Source: Arthrobacter silviterrae
Lineage (GTDB): Bacteria; Actinomycetota; Actinomycetes; Actinomycetales; Micrococcaceae
NCBI RefSeq assembly: GCF_011045165.1
Contig: NZ_JAAKZI010000018.1
Span: 21,801 to 85,800 of the forward strand
DNA: 64,000 bases
Direction of reading: 5' to 3'
How positions within the stretch are numbered: the first letter of the stretch is position 1; each line of letters begins with the position of its first letter. Position numbers and translations under genes: made by a program. Below, in pieces: positions 61,015 to 64,000 of the stretch. The notes under the pieces were generated by a model, which was not told the DNA's origin, ran no database searches, and saw only the letters and a list, made by a program, of their open reading frames with translations.

Positions 61015-62049
61015 ATGACGCGTTTTGTGGATGTCGGGAACATGGTCCGGTGGGCGGCCGCCCAGGGAACCGAACACATACTGGCCGAAATGGTGGGCTA
61101 TGTTGAGGATGATTTTCGCCGCTGGGAAGATTTCGACAAAAAGCCCCGCGTGGCCAGCCACACGCCTTTTGGTGTCATCGAACTGATGCCGGCCAGCGAC
61201 CATGAAACGTACGGCTTCAAGTACGTCAACGGGCACCCGTCCAATCCCTCCCGCGGCTTCCAGACCGTGACGGCCTTCGGGGTTCTGGCCGACGTCAGCA
61301 ACGGCTACCCCACGTTTGTTTCGGAAATGACCCTCCTGACGGCTTTCCGTACCGCCGCAACGTCCGCCATGGTGGCCAGGAAGCTGGCCCGTCCCGACTC
61401 GAAGCGGCTGGCACTCATCGGTGCCGGCAGCCAATCTGAATTCCAGTCCCTGGCGTTCCGCAGCGTGCTGGGCATCAATGAGGTTTCCGTGTGGGACACC
61501 GATCCTGCCGCCGTCGAAAAGTATGTGCGGAACATGGCCCCGCTTGGCTTTGACATCATCGTGGCAAGCTCTGCTGCCGACGCTGTCCGCGGTGCCGACA
61601 TCATCACCACCTGCACGGCTGACAAGGCAAAAGCCGTCATCCTCACGGCGGACATGATTGAAGCCGGCGTGCACATCAACGCCATGGGCGGGGACTGCCC
61701 CGGCAAGACCGAGCTGGACCCGGCCATTCTGGCCCGGGGCGACGTCTTTGTCGAATTTGATCCACAGACCCGGATTGAAGGGGAAATTCAGCAAATGCCG
61801 GCCGATTTCCCGGCGACGGAATTCTGGCGCGTGCTTACCGGCCAGGCCGCCGGCCGCACGACGGCGGAACAAGTGACCATCTTCGATTCCGTGGGGTTCG
61901 CCATCGAGGACTTCTCAGCCCTTCGTTACGTTCGCGACGCCGTTGCCGGGACCGATTTCTTCGACGAGATCGACCTCGTGGCCAGTCCGGAGGATCCGAA
62001 GAACCTGTTTGGCCTCATCGGCGCCCGGGCTCCGCACCTGATCCGCTGA
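61015..62049 (+). CDS. Ornithine cyclodeaminase family protein
   Basis: The 344-residue protein has GFKYVNGHPSNPSRGF near residue 70, the Rossmann motif ALIGAGSQSEFQSLAF near 134, and VHINAMGGDCPGKTEL near 225, all features of the ornithine cyclodeaminase/mu-crystallin family that forms proline from ornithine with release of ammonia and NAD cycling. GGAAGGATC precedes the ATG. It is divergent from an Lrp-like regulator. Related enzymes also act as alanine dehydrogenases, so the exact substrate is not certain. Confidence 0.87.
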   Translation: MTRFVDVGNMVRWAAAQGTEHILAEMVGYVEDDFRRWEDFDKKPRVASHTPFGVIELMPASDHETYGFKYVNGHPSNPSRGFQTVTAFGVLADVSNGYPTFVSEMTLLTAFRTAATSAMVARKLARPDSKRLALIGAGSQSEFQSLAFRSVLGINEVSVWDTDPAAVEKYVRNMAPLGFDIIVASSAADAVRGADIITTCTADKAKAVILTADMIEAGVHINAMGGDCPGKTELDPAILARGDVFVEFDPQTRIEGEIQQMPADFPATEFWRVLTGQAAGRTTAEQVTIFDSVGFAIEDFSALRYVRDAVAGTDFFDEIDLVASPEDPKNLFGLIGARAPHLIR

Positions 62050-62073
62050 CGGGCCTGCCGACGCCCACCCCTG

Positions 62074-62138
62074 CCTCCCGTCGACATTCGAGATAACCAC
62101 CAATGAGGGCGGTGGTTATCTCGAATCTCGACGGGAGG
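62074..62138. terminator. Long hairpin overlapping the FDH stop codon
   Basis: 28-nt arms (62074-62101 and 62111-62138) pair with one mismatch around a 9-nt loop. The right arm covers the stop codon and last codons of the minus-strand molybdoenzyme (62116-62118), so the hairpin is partly coding. It lies 25 bp after the cyclodeaminase stop. Confidence 0.8.
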
Positions 62139-64000
62139 CGGCGGGTTCCAGTCGGATCACCACGGATTTGGATGTTGGTGTGCCGCTCGTGTCGGCGGTG
62201 GAATCGAGCGGCACCAGCACATTGGTCTCGGGGTAGTAGGCTGCGGCACAGCCCACGGGGGTGGGGTAGGCAACAGCGCGGAACTCGGGTGCGCGGCGGT
62301 CCACGCCGTCCTTCCATTCTGAGACCAGGTCCACCATGTCGCCGTTGGCGATCTCCAGAGCGTCCAGGTCCGCCTGGTTGACGAAAACCACGCGGCGGCC
62401 GTTTTTGATGCCGCGGTAGCGGTCGTCCTTGCCGTAGATGGTGGTGTTGTATTGGTCGTGGGAGCGCAGGGTCTGCAGCAGCAGCCGGCCGGCGGGCACC
62501 AACGGATATTCCAGCATGTTGGCGGTGAAATGCGCCTTGCCGGATTCGGTGGTGAAGGTGCGGGAGTCGCGGGGTCCGTGGGGCAGGATGAATCCGCCGG
62601 GGCGCCCGACCTTTGCCTCGAAGTCCTCAAAACCCGGAACCACACGGGCAATGTGGGCGCGGATGCGGGAATAGTCCGCAGCCAGCCCCGCCCAGTCCGC
62701 CGCGGGCGCTCCCTGCCGGGTGCCGCCGTCGGGCGTGGAAAACATCAGGGCGGCGAGCCGGCACACAATGGCGACTTCGGAGAGCAGCGACGCCGACGCC
62801 GGGGCCAGGCGCCCGCGGGAGGCATGGACGGCGCCCATGGAGTCCTCGACGGTGACGCGCTGGTCGCCGCCGGCCTGCGTGTCGCGCTCGGTGCGGCCCA
62901 GGGTGGGCAGGATGAGCGCCTGGCGGCCGGTGTGCAGGTGGGACTTGTTGAGCTTGGTGGAGATCTGCACGGTCAGGGACAGCTTGCCCAGGGCGGCCTC
63001 GGTGACGAGCGAGTCCGGGGTGGCGCGCACAAAGTTCCCGCCCATCCCGAGGAACACGCGGGCCTTGCCGTCGCGCATGGCCGCGATGGCCGCGACGGTG
63101 TCGTAGCCGTTGGCGCGGGGCGAGGTGAAGGAAAACTCGGCGTCCAGGGCGTCGTGGAAATCGGCGGGCATGCGTTCAAAGATGCCCATGGTCCGGTCGC
63201 CCTGGACGTTGGAGTGGCCGCGGACCGGGCAGACGCCGGCGCCGGGCTTGCCGATGTTGCCCTGTAACAGCAGCACGTTGACCACGTCGCGCAGCGTGGC
63301 CACGGAGTGCTTGTGCTGGGTCAGGCCCATGGCCCAGCAGACAACGGTGGCGCGGGAGGCGAGCAGGCGGGCGCCCGTGGCCCGGATCTGTTCCTCGGTC
63401 AGCCTCGTGGCCGTGAGAATTTCCGCCCAGTCGGCGGCCTCGAGCTGCGCCAGGTAGTCGCCCAGCCCTGAGGTGTGTTCGTCGATGAACGCGGTGTCGA
63501 ACACGCGGCCCCCGTGCGGTGAGCCGGGGCGGCGCTGCTCTTCGAGCAGGACCTTGCCGAGCCCCTGGAACAGCGCCTGGTCCCCGCCGAGCCGGATCTG
63601 CAGGAAGTCGTCGGCCAGCGCCGTGCCGCCGCCCACCAGCCCGCGCACCGTCTGAGGGTTCTCAAAGCGCATCAGCCCGGCCTCCGGCAGCGGGTTCACG
63701 GCCACGATCACGGCACCGTTCTTCTTCGCCTTCTCCAGCGCGGAGAGCATGCGGGGGTGGTTCGTGCCCGGGTTCTGGCCGGCGACGATGATCAGCTCGG
63801 CCTGGTGCATGTCCGCCAGCGACACCGAGCCCTTGCCGATGCCGATGGTCTCCGTTAGCGCCGAACCGGACGATTCGTGGCACATGTTGGAGCAGTCAGG
63901 CAGGTTGTTGGTCCCCAGCCCGCGGACCATGAGCTGGTACAGGAACGCGGCCTCGTTGGAGGTGCGCCCGGAGGTGTAAAAAATGGCCTCGTTGGGATCC
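62116..64000 (-). CDS. FdhF/YdeP family molybdopterin oxidoreductase, 5' part outside window
   Basis: The frame is open from the right window edge to a TAA at 62116 and gives at least the last 628 residues. Visible features are GTNNLPDCSNMCHESSG, where formate dehydrogenase has its Cys/Sec region, AELIIVAGQNPGTNHPRML, GNIGKPGAGVCPVRGHSNVQG and a C-terminal molybdopterin dinucleotide-binding domain (DLDALEIANGDMVDLVSE). It belongs to the DMSO-reductase family and should need the MGD cofactor made by the mobA/moeA genes at 55-57 kb. Which substrate it oxidises is not certain. The start codon is not in the window. Confidence 0.9.
   Translation of the reverse strand, partial: DPNEAIFYTSGRTSNEAAFLYQLMVRGLGTNNLPDCSNMCHESSGSALTETIGIGKGSVSLADMHQAELIIVAGQNPGTNHPRMLSALEKAKKNGAVIVAVNPLPEAGLMRFENPQTVRGLVGGGTALADDFLQIRLGGDQALFQGLGKVLLEEQRRPGSPHGGRVFDTAFIDEHTSGLGDYLAQLEAADWAEILTATRLTEEQIRATGARLLASRATVVCWAMGLTQHKHSVATLRDVVNVLLLQGNIGKPGAGVCPVRGHSNVQGDRTMGIFERMPADFHDALDAEFSFTSPRANGYDTVAAIAAMRDGKARVFLGMGGNFVRATPDSLVTEAALGKLSLTVQISTKLNKSHLHTGRQALILPTLGRTERDTQAGGDQRVTVEDSMGAVHASRGRLAPASASLLSEVAIVCRLAALMFSTPDGGTRQGAPAADWAGLAADYSRIRAHIARVVPGFEDFEAKVGRPGGFILPHGPRDSRTFTTESGKAHFTANMLEYPLVPAGRLLLQTLRSHDQYNTTIYGKDDRYRGIKNGRRVVFVNQADLDALEIANGDMVDLVSEWKDGVDRRAPEFRAVAYPTPVGCAAAYYPETNVLVPLDSTADTSGTPTSKSVVIRLEPAASRRDSR

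Overview
The window is high-GC DNA with dense, short-spaced genes and frequent GTG/TTG starts. The gene set points to a Gram-positive actinobacterium, most likely of the Arthrobacter group (Micrococcaceae). The main clues are a groEL without groES behind a CIRCE element, an orphan WXG100 protein, DUF3263 plus LytR_C genes, a DtxR-type regulator with the classical metal ligands, ydaO (c-di-AMP) riboswitches in front of cell-wall hydrolases, two FemABX-type transferases, a mycothiol-type MDMPI protein, and a bacterial XPB helicase with its partner. This assignment is inferred from gene content. I saw no rRNA, tRNA, CRISPR array, transposase or prophage.

Layout. 1-6.3 kb: a GH18 endoglycosidase (cut by the window edge) diverges from a GH92 alpha-mannosidase, followed by an ABC exporter and an AlkD-like protein. 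6.4-8.7 kb: a PadR-controlled ABC-2 exporter operon. 8.8-14.2 kb: a zinc alcohol dehydrogenase, an ArsR-like/SRPBCC pair, an S10 peptidase and a secreted CAP/VCBS-repeat protein. 14.4-22.7 kb: a catabolic island with an MHS permease and a 3-hydroxybutyrate dehydrogenase, a LysR regulator, and a divergent four-gene operon (3-hydroxyisobutyrate dehydrogenase, aldehyde dehydrogenase, class III CoA-transferase, unusual crotonase). 22.9-30.9 kb: a MacB-like ABC system, two FemABX transferases, a ThrE exporter, a siderophore-interacting protein and uracil-DNA glycosylase. 31-38.8 kb: DUF3263 and LytR_C genes, a TM2 protein, groEL, an RNase H fusion, WXG100 and a two-component system. 39-48 kb: TetR/MDMPI, a methyltransferase, XPB helicase with its partner, a cold-shock protein and DUF3027. 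48-52.5 kb: serC, dtxR, and two riboswitch-controlled peptidoglycan hydrolases. 52.5-64 kb: two DHA2 drug exporters each with a TetR gene, molybdenum-cofactor genes (mobA, DUF6457, moeA), an Lrp/ornithine-cyclodeaminase pair, and a formate-dehydrogenase-like molybdoenzyme that runs off the right edge.

The most interesting structures are as follows. (1) Three intergenic palindromic arrays (about 16.7, 22.7 and 41.4 kb) share an exact 32-bp period, each ending at the stop codon of a minus-strand gene. (2) Two successive c-di-AMP riboswitches each control a different wall hydrolase, with the aptamer almost touching the ribosome-binding site. (3) The mmsB-type operon could run 3-hydroxyisobutyrate to propionyl-CoA through free methylmalonate, because a CoA-transferase and a decarboxylase-like crotonase stand where a CoA-acylating MmsA would be expected. 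Long perfect or near-perfect hairpins close many convergent gene pairs.
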